Part shown: positions 1-13,100 of the stretch, one piece after another
Position numbering within the stretch: position 1 is the stretch's first letter
Layout of the letters: each line of letters starts with the position of its first letter
The notes under the pieces: generated by a model
What the model was told of the DNA's origin: nothing
The model's input: only the letters and a program-made list of their open reading frames with translations
The model's database searches: none
From: Torreya grandis
Taxonomy: Eukaryota; Streptophyta; Pinopsida; Cupressales; Taxaceae
NCBI GenBank assembly: GCA_037957365.1
Contig: JARHVA010003169.1
Coordinates: 194,001 to 258,000 of the forward strand
Direction: 5' to 3'
DNA: 64,000 bases
Translations under genes and position numbers: made by a program

Positions 1-960
1 TAAAAATATTCAGATAAGTTATGAGATAGTATGGTTTACCTTGAAGTAAAGTATCAGATAAAGATTTGAAATTTGTTGGTCATTTTTGGAGAACATTTTG
101 TAAAAAAATTAATATTAAACTACAATTAGTTTAGCATACCATCTCCTCAGATAAATGGAAAAATAGAGGTAGTTAATAGAAGTTTGGCTAATCTTGTGAG
201 ATGTTTAATTGAAGGTAAGTCGGGAATATGGGATAATGTTCTGGCCATGTTGAGTTCGCTTATAACACTTTTTTGAATAGAAGTATAGGAAAGACACCAT
301 TTCAAATTATTTATGGGTCAGGTCCAAGAAGAGTCATAGAATTGAAAGACAAAGAATGAACAAGGGAGAAGTACTAAAATACAAGGTTTTACAAAGCATA
401 TGTGAGAAGTGCATAATCAAGTGTGAAAAAAGTTGGAAATGAATACATCACAATATAAATAGCTTATAGATCATAAGAGAAGAGAAGTTGAATATCAAGT
501 GGGAGACTTAATCTTAGCATTCTTCAGAAAATAGAGATTTCAAAAAGGGACATATGATAAGTTGAAATAGAAACAGATTGGTCCTTGAAAAAAATTACAA
601 AAATTTGGAAATAATGCGTATGAAATAGAGTTATTGAAAATTATAGATATATCACTTATTTTTAATGTGGTTGATTTGTATCCATATTAGGAAGGATAGA
701 GTAGTGAAAATATAAGTGCAGATTTTAAAGAAATGGATTAGATATTTCAAAAGCCTAAAAGACAGCATGAAAAGATAGAAGAAGTGATTGACATACGAGT
801 TGGAAAGACTACAATAAGAAAATAATATAATGAATAGCTAGTAAAGTGGAAAGCCTTAGACATATAAAATGTGACATGGATTAGCATATCAAAAGTTAAA
901 ATAAGGGATATCATTAGCAGAGTTCTTAGAAGCCACATGACCAAGAGCACATGTTTCTTA
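1..960 (+). pseudogene. Element F: chromovirus integrase end plus chromodomain (decayed)
   Basis: Conceptual translation of the + strand gives the second half of a Ty3/Gypsy integrase. A KFVGHFWRT block near position 70 is followed by GKIEVVNRSL near 155-185, which carries the catalytic glutamate, and then by the C-terminal domain with DHKRREVEYQVGDLI (about 470-515) and NAYEIELL (about 610-640). A chromodomain-like stretch follows at about 775-890, with IDIRVGKTTIRK, LVKWKA and a TWI motif. This combination is typical of plant chromoviruses, where the chromodomain guides integration into heterochromatin. The reading frame is broken by stops and at least one frameshift near 270-370, so the gene is dead. 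The N-terminal part lies outside the window. Confidence 0.85.
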
Positions 961-1570
961 ACTTACCCAAGCCGTTTGATACATGATCATATGGGTTCAT
1001 GATAAATATTACATCAACCAAAAATATATGTTAGTTTAGGAAATTGTTAAGTGTTGTATTATGTAAGGTTTATTATCATACATGTTTTTTTGTGAGTTTT
1101 TACAAGTCTTCTTTGTTACATTGATTGATTATGTTGTTTTATGTTATCTTTTATGAGTATCTAGTTTGTTGTACTATTGTGTTGTCTGTGAACACACCTA
1201 TGTTTGTAATGAATCATGTATCTTTTATTTCAAAGTTATACCCAATTGTCTTCTAGTTGATTATGGGAAACATATGAGTTGTGATAATATTATTTTACCA
1301 CATATCCATGCAGAAATGTTATGTATGTTTTATGTTAGTGTATGACACTTCTTGAAATAATATATTTGATTGATTTGATTCTTCACCATAAAGGAATATG
1401 AGTATTATATATTTGTTGAGGTCATTGGCACTTCATCACATAAGTTGTTTGTCAAGTTTATAGTCATTTGAAGAAACAATGGTAAAATACTACATCATCC
1501 TTAAGCAAATGTAAGTGTCATGGTGTCAAGGTTTCCATAATCATTATTGGCTTTAATGTCTAACAATTAT
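961..1570 (+). repeat. Probable 3' LTR portion of element F, interrupted by element A
   Basis: There is no coding signal on either strand. The stretch directly follows the chromodomain end of a + strand Gypsy polyprotein, where the 3' untranslated region and 3' LTR belong. It is AT-rich and stops where the left LTR of element A begins. No second copy lies in the window, so its exact start cannot be set. What lies right of A (14107 onward) may be the rest of this LTR. Confidence 0.45.
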
Positions 1571-2580
1571 TGGGTATTTATTCTTAATAGTGCTTCAACA
1601 CTGAAGTGTGTCCCAAAGTGATAGTGTTTTTCCCTTTTCATTTAATATTATGGTCTTGTGTACTCACCCATAATGTGCAGCTAGAGATTGATTCATGTAT
1701 GTTATGTTGCATAGTAACATTAACTAATTATATTCTTTGGGTTAAAAGTATATTTAATTAGATATTACATAGAAGAAAATATAAATACTTTAATCCTATT
1801 ATCATTTCATTCAACCACCATAATCATGCAAAAGAGTGTTATGAATTTTTGATATTGTTATTTTAAAAAAGAAAAGATTTGCTTAGATTTCATACTAAGT
1901 TCCAATCACCAAATTCTCAACTCAACCTATCATAGATACACAACTATCCATTTATCTATAACATGAACATAAGAATGGTTATAATATTCGTAGCTCATAT
2001 ATTAACCTTTAGTAAAAATTTACCAAGAAAATCCATCACACAGTGCTTTACAACAAGGGTATTTATACTTGTTTATCTGTGACCAAGTATTTACAATATT
2101 AATGATAGGAGAAATTGACCAATGAAATCTCTACAAATTAAGATTCATGGTGGTCTATTAACTAACTTCTCCTAAGGACCTAAGCCTTCACACCCCTTAT
2201 ATACTCACTCTATGATAGATCATTGTTTCCATGTGTCTATCTCCATACGGATCGGTGTAAAAATCTAAATGATAAGGTCTAGGTGACCCTCAAGAATTGC
2301 TCCTTAACTATCTTCTACTTCCCATGAGCTCCCCAAGTCTTCCACTATTATTTTGAACCCTATGCTCTTGGGTTCCTCATAGTTAATCCTCCTCTTGACT
2401 AGGTATTCTTGTGTTGTTGCATCGGTGCCCTTGTCCTTTCACACCCTATGGGTTCTATGCCATGGTGATTCTACGCCATTAATGTTCCACACCATAGACT
2501 TTTTTCTCTATGCTCCTTTCACATCGTGTCAGTTTCATGCCAAAATGTCAAAACACTTAGCCAAAATTTTGGGTCCAACA
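1571..2580 (-). repeat. Element A 3' LTR (1010 bp)
   Basis: Aligns along its length with 13101-14106; shared landmarks include the ATTCTTAATAGTG start, GTTATGTTGCATAGTAACATTAACTA and the TTAGCCAAAATTT end. It begins TG and ends CA. A minus-strand TATA-like stretch lies at about 2197-2204. The bases just outside its right edge read, on the minus strand, as a purine-rich tract GTGTGGGGTGA, the expected polypurine tract. Confidence 0.9.
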
Positions 2581-2600
2581 TCACCCCACACTATGTTCTC
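2581..2600 (-). other. Polypurine tract of element A
   Basis: On the minus strand the sequence reads AGTGTGGGGTGA directly before the 3' LTR start TGTTGGACCC. The same tract, with GTTTGGGGTGA, sits in the same place in element B at 15903-15916. This is the usual primer site for plus-strand DNA synthesis in LTR elements and fixes the orientation of A as minus. Confidence 0.75.
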
Positions 2601-5200
2601 AGTCCACCCCAAACTAAGTCTTGTTAGCGACCTCCACCAAAAATTTAGACCCCATCTGCTTGATTTTCTTCTTAATATTGTCCCAATGTGACAATGTGTC
2701 AAATAAATTAGAAGTTATTACTTCAATGGCCTCTTTAGACATCTTCATCTCCTCAGACTAGTCAAATGTCTCATTGGCCTTCATGACCAAATCATCTAGG
2801 GAGATGTCGATATCCTTTTGGATGTCTTCTAGTGTTGAGACTTCTTTGAAAACCTATCCTCAGAGGGCTAAAAAAATAGCATTCAACTGTTAGTAATGTG
2901 CATTGATCTTTTCTTCCATTATTTCCAAATCCTTGAATGCCTTTGCAATCTCAATGCGATCCCTTATTAGGAGGGTAGCATCAAAAAATTTCTACCTCTG
3001 GGATTCTTTTGCTTAAAGTCAAGCCTCCAAGATCTTATTTGGGCATGTTAACTATTCAAAAATCCCATCCAAGATGGGGATGACTTCCCCAACTCCTTTA
3101 AGGGTGTGCTTGCATACTTCAACTACCTTGGTGAATTACTCTACTATTTCTAATCACTCATTCCTCAATGTGGGTTGCTCCTTTCAGTGCTTCAAAAATA
3201 GGTTCACTAAGGTTTCCAATTTATCTATGGTATCCCCACTGAGAGGCACACCATCCACCAATACTAGTTGTTGGCATAAAATTATCTTGCATAAATTTAG
3301 TGTTTTCACTTTGGCCTCTATGGCCTCCTTTACTTACTACTTTAAACTAACCACTTCCTTGATGAGCACCTTCTTAGTGATAACTTCCTTCACATACATA
3401 CCCACCACCTAGGCATGTTTCATCTCTACATCATGCACATTAGAGTTAGACAATATGTTTTGGTGTGTGACTTCTAAATCCATATTTAAGAATGTCACAC
3501 TAGTTTATAGAGGGGTGATATTTTAGGGACAACCCATAGTGGTTTGGGTAATAAGAGAACATTAGGTCCTAAAATAAGGTTATTTTGAGGTAGCTCAAAG
3601 TGACACTCCTCATTATACATGTCTAATAATGACACTTACTTCTTTATTTCTAGATTTACATCTCAAGGAAAGAAGTGCAACCATAAATAAAACATCTTAT
3701 CAAGGATGCTCGATTAATATTTATTACATAAATTGGTAGATGCATCAATGGTAGGCTCTTCTACAGACCTAGCTAGCTCCTTCCCTTTATTTGGCTCACA
3801 CTCTAATATTTTGACCTCGACTTTGGTATCTAGTAAAGTGCTACCAATAGCTATTCTCATTTAATATTAGTCACCATCCTCCTCTTCACCAAATACACCC
3901 CCAATGTCAAATGGAGAGTCTTTAAAGGTGGCCTCCTCCTGACATGATGGGAAGGGTGTCTTCTCAGAATCAAAGTCCAATTCTTCCTTTTACATTGTAG
4001 GGACTTCCTATTTAGGCTCTTTCTCTTTAGCCTAATGTGGTACAACTCTTGATGAAACTTTTGGGAAAGATGACTACAAAGCTATTTTAGGGGGTGAAGG
4101 TGGAGTTGGAGAAATGTGTGGACGAGAAGGTGGGGATGGAGGGACTTATGGAGGTGGAAATTTGGGTGGAGAAAGGCGAGGTGGAGAAGGGTATGGTAGA
4201 GAAGGTCAGGAAGGTGAGGGTCTTGGTGGTGAGGGGTTTGGTTGTAGTGCTTGTGCAGTCTTATGTCATTTTTTAGGAACATGTTGAGTGTTTGTGCTAG
4301 TATCATGCCCATCCTACTTCTTCTTCAAGGGAGGTATTGGTGGGAGCTTCTCATGTATATGTTATACACCCTTAAAACTCTTATGTCTAGGCCATAGCAT
4401 AGAGATTACATTATGTACCTATTCTCCCACTAATATTGGCTTGACCTTTATGTATATCTACTTTATCTCTTTTTCCCTGTATGCCTTTTTGCCTAGAGAG
4501 GCATACATCTTTTGAAGAGTGTGAATCTCCAAGTGAATCTTGTCTACCTACAAGGCAATATTTTGTGAATCATAGATCCAATTCATGGATTTGACAAAGT
4601 ACCATACTAAAAAATAATATGGTAACTTTAGCCATGTGAAGAGTTATCCAAAATGGACCATCCTAATACAAGTGAAGAGAGAAGAGTTACTTCACCACAA
4701 ATTGTGCAAGGGGCAAATCCTTTAAAATGCACCATTCATAACTGAATTCCTCCTTCATCCCATCAAACCAATACTTCATTTTTATTTTGTAGGAGGGATG
4801 ATATGTCTTGGGCATGTGAATGACTTATATCACTTATCAAGGGGCTTTTTCTTAGGTGGGTATGCCCACTTCAGTGCTCCTATGGTGTAATCTAGAACAG
4901 TGATCTCACCAAACACCATTAAAATTAAAAATACTCCCCATAGAAACATATAACTAGGGATCTAATGGATCTTCTCTGCATCTTTAATAATTTTATGGAT
5001 AAAATACATAGTCCAATTATATTTCAAGCCCTAAGTAGCTTGGTGGATGATGTAGATGTGAGCCATGTCTACCTCCTTCTAATGATCAATCCCAATGATC
5101 TTGGTCATGATGATCTATGCTGCAACCCAGAGGGTAGGATCTTACAAGTTCTTAATGTGCATGGTGTCGCCTTCTTTCTAATACATTAATGTCATGGTGA
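2600..5200 (-). pseudogene. Element A ORF3: sense accessory ORF between integrase and 3' LTR
   Basis: This region is read on the minus strand between the integrase end and the polypurine tract, a position used by env-like or other extra ORFs in Athila and Tat elements. Its translation matches the equivalent region of element B (15950-19106) in shared motifs: IMTKI.GID..KEVDM, HIY..HQ.T.G.KY, YFI.KII.D.EK, and a LKWAYP...KK block at about 4860. It continues into a proline-rich linker (about 4080-4290, with repeated PSPP and PPSPP) and an acidic segment. The N-terminal ~200 codons present in B seem deleted here. Stops and shifts are frequent. I do not recognise the family and assign no function; conservation between two diverged copies argues that it was a real protein. 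Confidence 0.6.
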
Positions 5201-6039
5201 GTCCTAGAGTTACCCTATGCTTTGCCTATGAAGATTTAATGCTTGACTAAATACCTATATATAGACTCATAATTCTTCATATATTCCTCTATGCAATCAA
5301 ACTTACTTTATTCACTCTCAGTTCTGGTATTTCTCCACTCTTGGCTCTATAATCTCAAATTTAAGCATATGTAAAATGTAAAAATGAACTAGATCTCCCT
5401 TTTGTATGCTCAAGGGAGTTAACCACATTTAGTACCCCTCTCCTTTCATCCATCACTTCTCATCATAAATACATTTTTTAATAGTCGATGATCTTTGACC
5501 ATCACTTCTCATCATTAATAAATTTAACAGTATTGTCTTGTCATGCCATTGGCACATTTCTCACAACCACTATTCTTTTGTATTAATGACATGTCCCATC
5601 TCACACCTTCTTTTGAAGTGAAAGATAGTTGTGTCTCATATTTTTCTTGGATTAGAAGGCAGTTGTGTGTCTTTCAAATTTTTAAACTATTGGCGGGAAT
5701 ACCCTATCCTTAGGCTATGTAATTTTCATGCCTTAAATGACTTATGTGCCTTACATAATTTGCATTCCCTTAAGCATTTGCATGCCCTAAGTATTTTGTG
5801 TGCCCTAAGTATCTTGCATGCCTAGGTAATTTGCATGCCTATCTTTAATCATGATTTTAGATATATCTCACCCCACACTAAAACTAAGTCGTGGTCCTCC
5901 ACAGAAATATGAGTACAAAACTTAAAGACAATTACATTCAATAAATGTTGCATGCAACAAAGATAGTGATTTTATTAAAAAATAGGAAATCATAAACAAA
6001 TGGCATAAGCCTTATTGTTTAAAATACTTTAACTACTCA

Positions 6040-7250
6040 TAAGTGAAATATGGTTGGAACTAGCTTCCATTATAATGCCCAGTAAGGAACTGGTTGTCCA
6101 AACTTTGTAATTGACAAGTGCTAGTAGGTTGAATGCCATGAATGATAAAAGGACCATCCCAGTGACTGCAAAGTTTTCTAGAATGGCATATAAACTTGGA
6201 GTCATAAAGTAATACCTTCATTTTCAAGGCAAAGTTTTTATGCTTGATATGTCAATCATGCCGTGATTTCTATTTGCACTTCTCCACATCTTAACTAATG
6301 AGTGAGGAATCAAGCTTCATCTACCTGTAACAAAGTATCTAGCATGCCTTCAAATATGAATCTTCATCTAATTGTCTAATCCACACAATATGAAGAGATG
6401 GTACTAAAAATTCAACTAAAAGGACTACCTCTTTACCATATAATAAATTAAATGGTGTGCTCTTGTTCAGGTATTTATAAGTTGTTTGATAAGCCCACAG
6501 TACTATAGACACTATATCATCTCAATCAGTTCATCCAATATTACAATTTTTTGTTAGTTTGGTGCCTAGGATTTTATTGAATCCCTCAGTAGTTCCATTG
6601 GCTTGAGGATGATATGGTGTTGTTTTATGATGAGCAATAATAAACTCAGCCAGGAGGATGTGAATTTTTTTAATTTAGAAAATGGGTCTCATGATCACTA
6701 GTAAAACTTAGTGGGCATCCAAATTGATTTATGATATGATCCAAAATGAAGCATGTAGTAGTGGAAGCAGTACAATCTCTAGTTGGTGTAGCTTTAGCCT
6801 AGAATGTGAGATAGTAAATTATTGTGATGATATACCATGAACCTGTTCATCATCTAGCTAGAGTTATGAGGCCAAAAAAATCAATATCCCATTTCTCAAA
6901 TGGTTCTTGAGAGAGAATTGGTCATACAGGTATGGCATCTCATTGATTGTGTTTTCTTGCATGCTGACAAATGTCACATTGCCTAACATATGTCTTAGCA
7001 TCTTAAAAAAAAGTAAGCCATCATAATCCAATCAGTAAAAATTTGTACACGATAGCCTCTCCAACATAATATCCTATAGAAATACCTTCATGAAATTCTT
7101 GAAGTACCACAAAATGCTCATGTTTCATGAAACAGCACTGAATAATTTTGTCATGACCAAGCTTGTAATGATCCCCTCCTATAAGTTAAAAGAGTGGGGT
7201 GCAGACTGTGAGTTGTTTCTTGGCCTATGGAGTTAGATAGTCAGGGACTA
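6040..7250 (-). pseudogene. Element A integrase (decayed)
   Basis: Minus-strand translation gives the integrase catalytic core and C-terminal part in order: the PQANGTTEGFNKIL block at about 6560-6620 with its catalytic glutamate, LWAYQTTYKYLNKSTPFNL, a LVEFLVPSL block, and near 6050-6200 FICHSRKLCSHWDGPF and DNQFLTGHYNGS, the typical Gypsy integrase C-terminal segment. The N-terminal zinc-binding region is worn, with only a CFMKHEHF remnant near 7130. The reading frame changes at least twice and has several stops. Integrase inserts element cDNA into the chromosome; this copy cannot be functional. Confidence 0.75.
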
Positions 7251-7299
7251 ATCTAATGGTTAAAAAGGCTGCAATATCTTCTAACTCCTTAGGTACATG

Positions 7300-8660
7300 A
7301 GTAACATGGAAGAGTTGAACATTAGGCAAGTCATCTTCAATAGTACGTTGTGGTTCTCCAAACTCAATTTGAGACAGATGGTCAAGACAAAAATTGGTTT
7401 TTTAAATTTTTAACCATGATGGAGAATTGAAACTCTTGTAATAACACTATCCAGTAGTTGATTCATCCATATAACACAAGTTTGTTTACTAGGTAATTTT
7501 AGGCCTCATGATCTGCAAAATACAAAGGGAGTTACCAATAAGTACTATCAAAATTTATATAGAGTGTAGACCATTGAAAATGCTTCACACTCTGTGGTGA
7601 TGTAATTTTGATCAGCTACGGTGATTTTCCTACTAGCAAAGCAGATTGGGTGATCAAGGTGACCTTCCCCTAGTTGTGTAAGGATTGTGCCAACTACCAT
7701 TCTAAATGAACCAACATGGATGTGAAATGGTCTTATCCAATTAGGGAGCTAGAGGATTGTAGTGGTAACTAGTTTGCCATTTAAGACCTCAAAGGCTTCT
7801 TGATAGGATCAAGTCCATATAAAGTGCTCATTATTTTTAAAGAGTTCCTCTAGAGGCACAGCAATCTTTACATATTCATGGATAAATTTCTTATAGTGAC
7901 CTGTATATCCTAGAAAACCATGGACCTCATGTTGAGTCTTGGGTGCTAGAAGGTGAAGAATAACAGATACCTTTATCGAGTCTACCAGAAGTCCATCCTT
8001 ATAAATAGTATATCCTAAGAGCACACCGAAAAGTGTATAAAATAGGCATTTCTTTAAGTTCAGTAATATATGTAAGACTCAGTAGCACTCAAGCATGAGC
8101 CTCAAGTTAGAACAATGGTCTTTGACTAAGCCATAGACTATCCAATCATCTAAGTATACTTGAAAAAACTTATGGATGAAATCCTTAAAGGCTTCTACAA
8201 AGATATGTTAGAACACAGTTGGTGAATTCTTCAACCCAAAAGGCATGATAGTGTATGCAAAGGATCCCCATCCAATGGAAAATGTAGTCTTTGGTTAATC
8301 GTCCGTAGTGATCTAGAATTGATGGTATCCTAAAAATCCATCTATGAAATTTCATCTCACACCCAAAAACACCTTCAAGGATTCCCTCTATAAATGGTAT
8401 TGAGAAAAGATGAGTGACACAAGATGTATTAAGGACCCAATAATCAACAAAATTTTTGATGCATCCATCTTTTATTATATTGATCACCATGGGACTAACC
8501 CACTCAGATTCATCAATGGGGCTGATTACTCCAGCATGTAGCATACTATCAATTTCTTCTTTTATGTGTGCTTACATATTAGGATTCATCCTAAATGGCC
8601 TTTTCCTAATTGGTCGATCACTATCAACTAGTTTCATATGCATCTTTCTTAGGAATGGAT
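7300..8660 (-). pseudogene. Element A reverse transcriptase and RNase H (decayed)
   Basis: The RT starts near 8544 with AGVISPIDESEWVSPMV, followed by a stretch matching the YRxLN region and PFIEGILEGVFGCEM. The catalytic motif VYLDDW is intact in another frame at about 8130-8170, and LLGYTIYKDGLLVDS to LGYTGHYKKFIHEY (8024-7809) is the RT thumb/connection. RNase H follows at about 7720-7560 with VGSFRMVVGTILTQLGEG, PICFASRKIT and an ECEAF motif; the first catalytic aspartate appears replaced by glycine. Frameshifts separate the blocks. These enzymes copy element RNA into DNA in Gag particles. Confidence 0.8.
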
Positions 8661-9699
8661 GAACTCTTTTCATCTCATTTTATCTTCTTAGAAAGATATC
8701 CTAATATTCCTTTAATAACTCAAATATTTTTGAAATTTTAGTGTCAGCTCAATATTTTCCTATAGTAGCCATTTTTGGTTCTTAATCCATTATGATGTTG
8801 CACTGGATAGTTTGAATTGGCCCAAAGTAAGGGTGGTCTATTTTAGCACCAATATCATGAACAGATCATGTTCCATAGTCCATAGGAACATCCAAATGAT
8901 TTGACAAGGGGTCAAGTGCATTGGATCCTTCACCTTCTTCTCCCTAAAACACTAGATTCTATTTTATTAGGTGTATCTCTTCGCATCAGTCCTTATCAAA
9001 GACTAGTTTTGGAATGAAAATAAGTTGTGGCAATGGTTCAATGAATATGATTAGACATTTATCAAGGAAATTATGGATATTTTTTATTCATATTCAATAG
9101 GACTCTGGTAAACTACAACTACTTCATGCATGTCATGGAGAGTGAGGCACAAATCCATCCTTGGAGAGGAATAAGATAGTTTGGAGTTCATGTTCTCTTT
9201 CAAGAGATGCTAAAATTAGGTACATATGTGTTTTTCTTCATGAACATACCATACTCATACCCCAGTGCATGAAGTTCTATAAAATACATGCACCCACAAG
9301 TACTCTAATAAGTAATACTCTTCATCTCTACACATTGTCTTGCAGACTTCTATATAGGGTTCAGGTGCTTGTACTCCAATATAGCTAATTGTTCCCCTGA
9401 CTTTGTTAACATGATAGAACTAGTGGTGTAAGGCAGAGTATACTTTATACCACTGGAGAATTTTCTCATGATGGGTTTGCCACCATCTTATAGTTATACC
9501 ATCAAAGAGGTAAACCAAGGATCGAATAAGATCAATGTCAATGTGATAAAATTCCTCAAGGTGCTAGTCAAAGTTGTAGACCTTCATTTGTCTATAGAAG
9601 TATGGGGCTTCATCGAGTCTCTCTAAAGGTTTATCTATCATTAGTCCCCTCATGACTTGTCTAGTAATAAGGTGGATGAACCTATGTCATTTATGAACT

Positions 9700-12200
9700 A
9701 GCATGAAATGTTCTAATGACTTCTAATGGCACTACAAACTCTTATAGTGAGGTCATAATCATCATGCACGCAATAATTATAATAATTGTTTGTAGTGTTA
9801 GAAAGGAACTAAGTATCCATCCATTAGAGGATGCCATCAGAATTAGGATCACATTGATCATCATCTATGGTAGTGACATTATAGATGTGTTTTATATCTT
9901 CTTCCACATTAATAGGTTGACGTCTGAGGGCCCATGTGTTTGATTGATAGGAATAACAATGCCCTAGTCAACATTCTCAAAACTGATATAGCACTTTTTG
10001 AAATCAAATATACATTATTTTAGTAACACCAAGTTGCCCCAATAGGGTTGGAAATTCATCTACCTCAGTGACCTTGAGAACCTCAAAATCCACCTTGAAA
10101 ATTACTCTAATTATATCAACCATTATATTCTTAAGGACACCAATGGGTAGAGCATGATTTTTAATAGCCACAAAAGCACATATGGTGAAGGTTTTAGTGT
10201 CAAACTAGCCATTTTACACCATGCATCCTTGTTGAGGATGTTAACTTTAATGCAAGTGTCAAATCGATGTCCAAAATTGCCCAACCACTAATGGTAGCAT
10301 TTACTAGTATATTTTTATCTTCTTGAAGAGTAGGAAGAATAGGTGTATCTTGTCATCAAGCATGACTAAATCAATGATCCTTAGTTTGTTGAGTTACTTA
10401 AGGTTAAATGTTAATTATTAATTCTACCTGATTCTTAAGCCAAATTCTTAAATTTGGAATAATGTCTTCATCTAGCATACACTTGCATAGCTCTTGGAAA
10501 TCATCTCATGCCACATTTTGAGGCTTTGTTACCTTTTGCATATCAACACATTATGTTTCCTTTTCATCTTTGATAAATCTAATCTCCCCTTGAAGTTATC
10601 TTACCAAGGTCATAGTGTCTTGGAGCACATCCTTTTATTTTTGGGCATCAAGATATTTCCTCGCTCGAGGCTCTTCATGTTGTACCTTCTCAATAGGATT
10701 ATAGGTAGACTGACATTGTCATCCACTACGCATAGTGATATTCACTTATTAAATTATTGGGGTGCCTAAATGAGCATGCCATTATGGTTTCTCAATACAA
10801 ATCATCCCATCACCTTTTTCATTTCTCTCCTTAGGGATGGTTATGTACAAGTCAGGACACTCTTCTAACCGATGGTCCTTTTTATAGAAAGCACATGTAG
10901 GGTAAACTAGGTAATCTCTTTGATAGTGATCCAAGGATCTAAAGGAAATGACCACCTTTTTGTCTTTGTCTTCTACCTCAACTATGATATAGATCATTAT
11001 CTTGATTATTAGCCATAAAGATTTGGCATGTACCATAAACGCATGCTTCATGGATGTCACTACTTAGTTGAAAATCATTAGTGTCATTGGTGTAGGCATC
11101 ATATATTTTATAATAGATAGACACTTTTGAGTGTGTATCTCACTGCAAGAGAGGACAAGAATGTACATTATGATCCTCATGGTATATTTCACATGACTAC
11201 TTCAATACAGTGTAGTTGTTCTTGCAATGTATGTCCTTTAGACTCATAATCAGTGCACCAAAGACTAATATGAGATCATGTGCATTATTTTTATTTACCT
11301 TTTCAAGTTATGATTCCTTTAAAGCTATTTGTGCTTTCATAAAAGGACTTATCCCAGTTTCAATACTACCAAAAACTTCAACATGGAGGGTAGTTTCCAA
11401 AGCTTTATGCAGGCTATTCAATGTCTTTTGGGATAGTGTTCACTAAAAGGGTAGTAACAAACCTCTCATGAACCATTGTGCATACTAAGAAACATTGAAT
11501 TTAAATGATATCTTTTATAATAGTGTTTTGAACCTTACATCATATTCTTGTATGCTCTTAATGAGTTCCTAATTTATATCCTTCAGCGTGGCTATACTTT
11601 GTTGCTCAAATTCAAGAATGTCAAATTCCTAAAGGAATGTCATTTTAATTTGATCATTATCAACATTTCTTGTTGAGGGTCAAAAAATTTATACCATTTG
11701 TGTGCTCACCCCAAAATAGTAGTTATGAATTGTGTGGATTTTCTCTCAAAAGAAGTGATGTCTCATGCCTTCCAGAAAAGTTCACACTTATGGACATGTT
11801 CAGAAGTATTCTCCACACCTAGATATCCAAGTAAGGGAAATGTCATTTTTTAATATACCATTATCGACTGAGGTGCTTGAACTAGTGGTTGTTGAGAACC
11901 TCTAGATCTTATCCCTTGAGAGGAGATTCCACCACTTCCTCCAATGCCACCTCCTAATCAGCCTCCAGTGCCTCTGGTAGTAGTGCCCATGTCATGGGGT
12001 GTGATATTTGGTTGATTAATAAGGTTTGGGCCTATACTTTGTCCAATATAAATGTTAGGTCTCATAAGCATTCCAAATTAAGCCATGAAATTCCCTTGAA
12101 GAGGGAAATAAAGTGACAAATCTGTATGAGCTACAATTGGCTCAACTATGATACTCTTTACAAGTTCAGTATCTAATTCCACACTATTTGTATCCCAATT
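9700..12200 (-). pseudogene. Element A gag and protease region (decayed)
   Basis: On the minus strand, a Gly-rich N-terminal segment (about 12000-11890) leads into a retrotransposon gag domain (about 11850-11300) with FPLLGYLGVENTSEHVHKCE, IDQIKMTFL-like and DVRFKTLL-like segments. A worn zinc knuckle with CAFYKKDHRLEEC lies near 10850-10895. The protease region follows at about 10350-9950 and is recognisable mainly by comparison with element B (56150-56490). The gag domain forms the particle and the knuckle binds RNA. Multiple stops and frameshifts are present. Confidence 0.65.
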
Positions 12201-13067
12201 ATGTATATGTATGTCATTTTATTCAAAATCATGACTGCACACTATGGCTAGGGAGCCTGGTTGGTTCAGACTTTGGTCTTCAATTTTTGTTGTTCAACTA
12301 GTTTCTCTTTCATATGATAAAAGTGGTATAGGGTGTGGTTCAAAAGTGATGGGGCCCTCTTTATGTGTTTTCACTTCCTTACATATCTTAACAACACTTC
12401 TTGAGTTCTCTCGATCTCTTCTTATAATGCTTACTCCTATAATCCACTACCGAGCTTCATCATATTTATGCTTCCACAATGCCTGCTAACTAGCTACCAA
12501 TTTGAACCTACAATATTTTACCAACTCTTCTCTACTCCCCTTCTAAATGTGCAGCTCATCTAAAAATAGATTTATCTCTCCATTGGCATAGTCTCAAGTC
12601 CATAGTCAACAAACAACTTCTTGATTTCAATAAAGAAATGTATAATATTATGGCCACATGGTTCTCTGAGGAACTAGAACTTGGCTTCTTTAGGACAAGA
12701 ATAAGTAGTTACAGCATACTCCAAAATGTATCTAATCAATACTCCTTTCCACTAGATGTTAATAGATTGTGTCTAAGGTATCCCAAGTTATGTTAATGCT
12801 CTATGTCATTTTATCATCCAAGACTATCTTCTAATAAGGTTTCATGATCATCCTTGAGCATAAGTAGATAGCCAAGTGTGCAAATGAACCAGGATCTCAA
12901 CAAAGAAGTTTCATATAATACACTATAGATATTATATTCTACCCACTATCATATAGAAACTCTTATTTCAAGGTAGGGAACTACAAAATTATCTTTAACT
13001 CTAGTAATCCATTGCTCAATACTCTCAAAGGTGATACACTCAAACATCTTCCATGATTGTGCAGTAA

Positions 13068-13100
13068 GTTCTATGGGTCCCAGAAATATAACCAAAAAAA
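13068..13100 (-). other. Possible degenerate primer binding site of element A
   Basis: On the minus strand the sequence right after the 5' LTR reads TTTGGTTATATTTCTGGGAC. This loosely resembles the initiator-methionine type site (TTTGGTATCAGAGC) common in plant LTR elements, with extra bases. The position is right but the match is weak. Confidence 0.35.

Noticed and set aside
4094..4276. + strand ORF rich in Val, Glu and Gly
   Set aside because: It is the mirror of the Pro-rich linker of element A ORF3 on the other strand; the minus-strand reading fits the surrounding conserved blocks.
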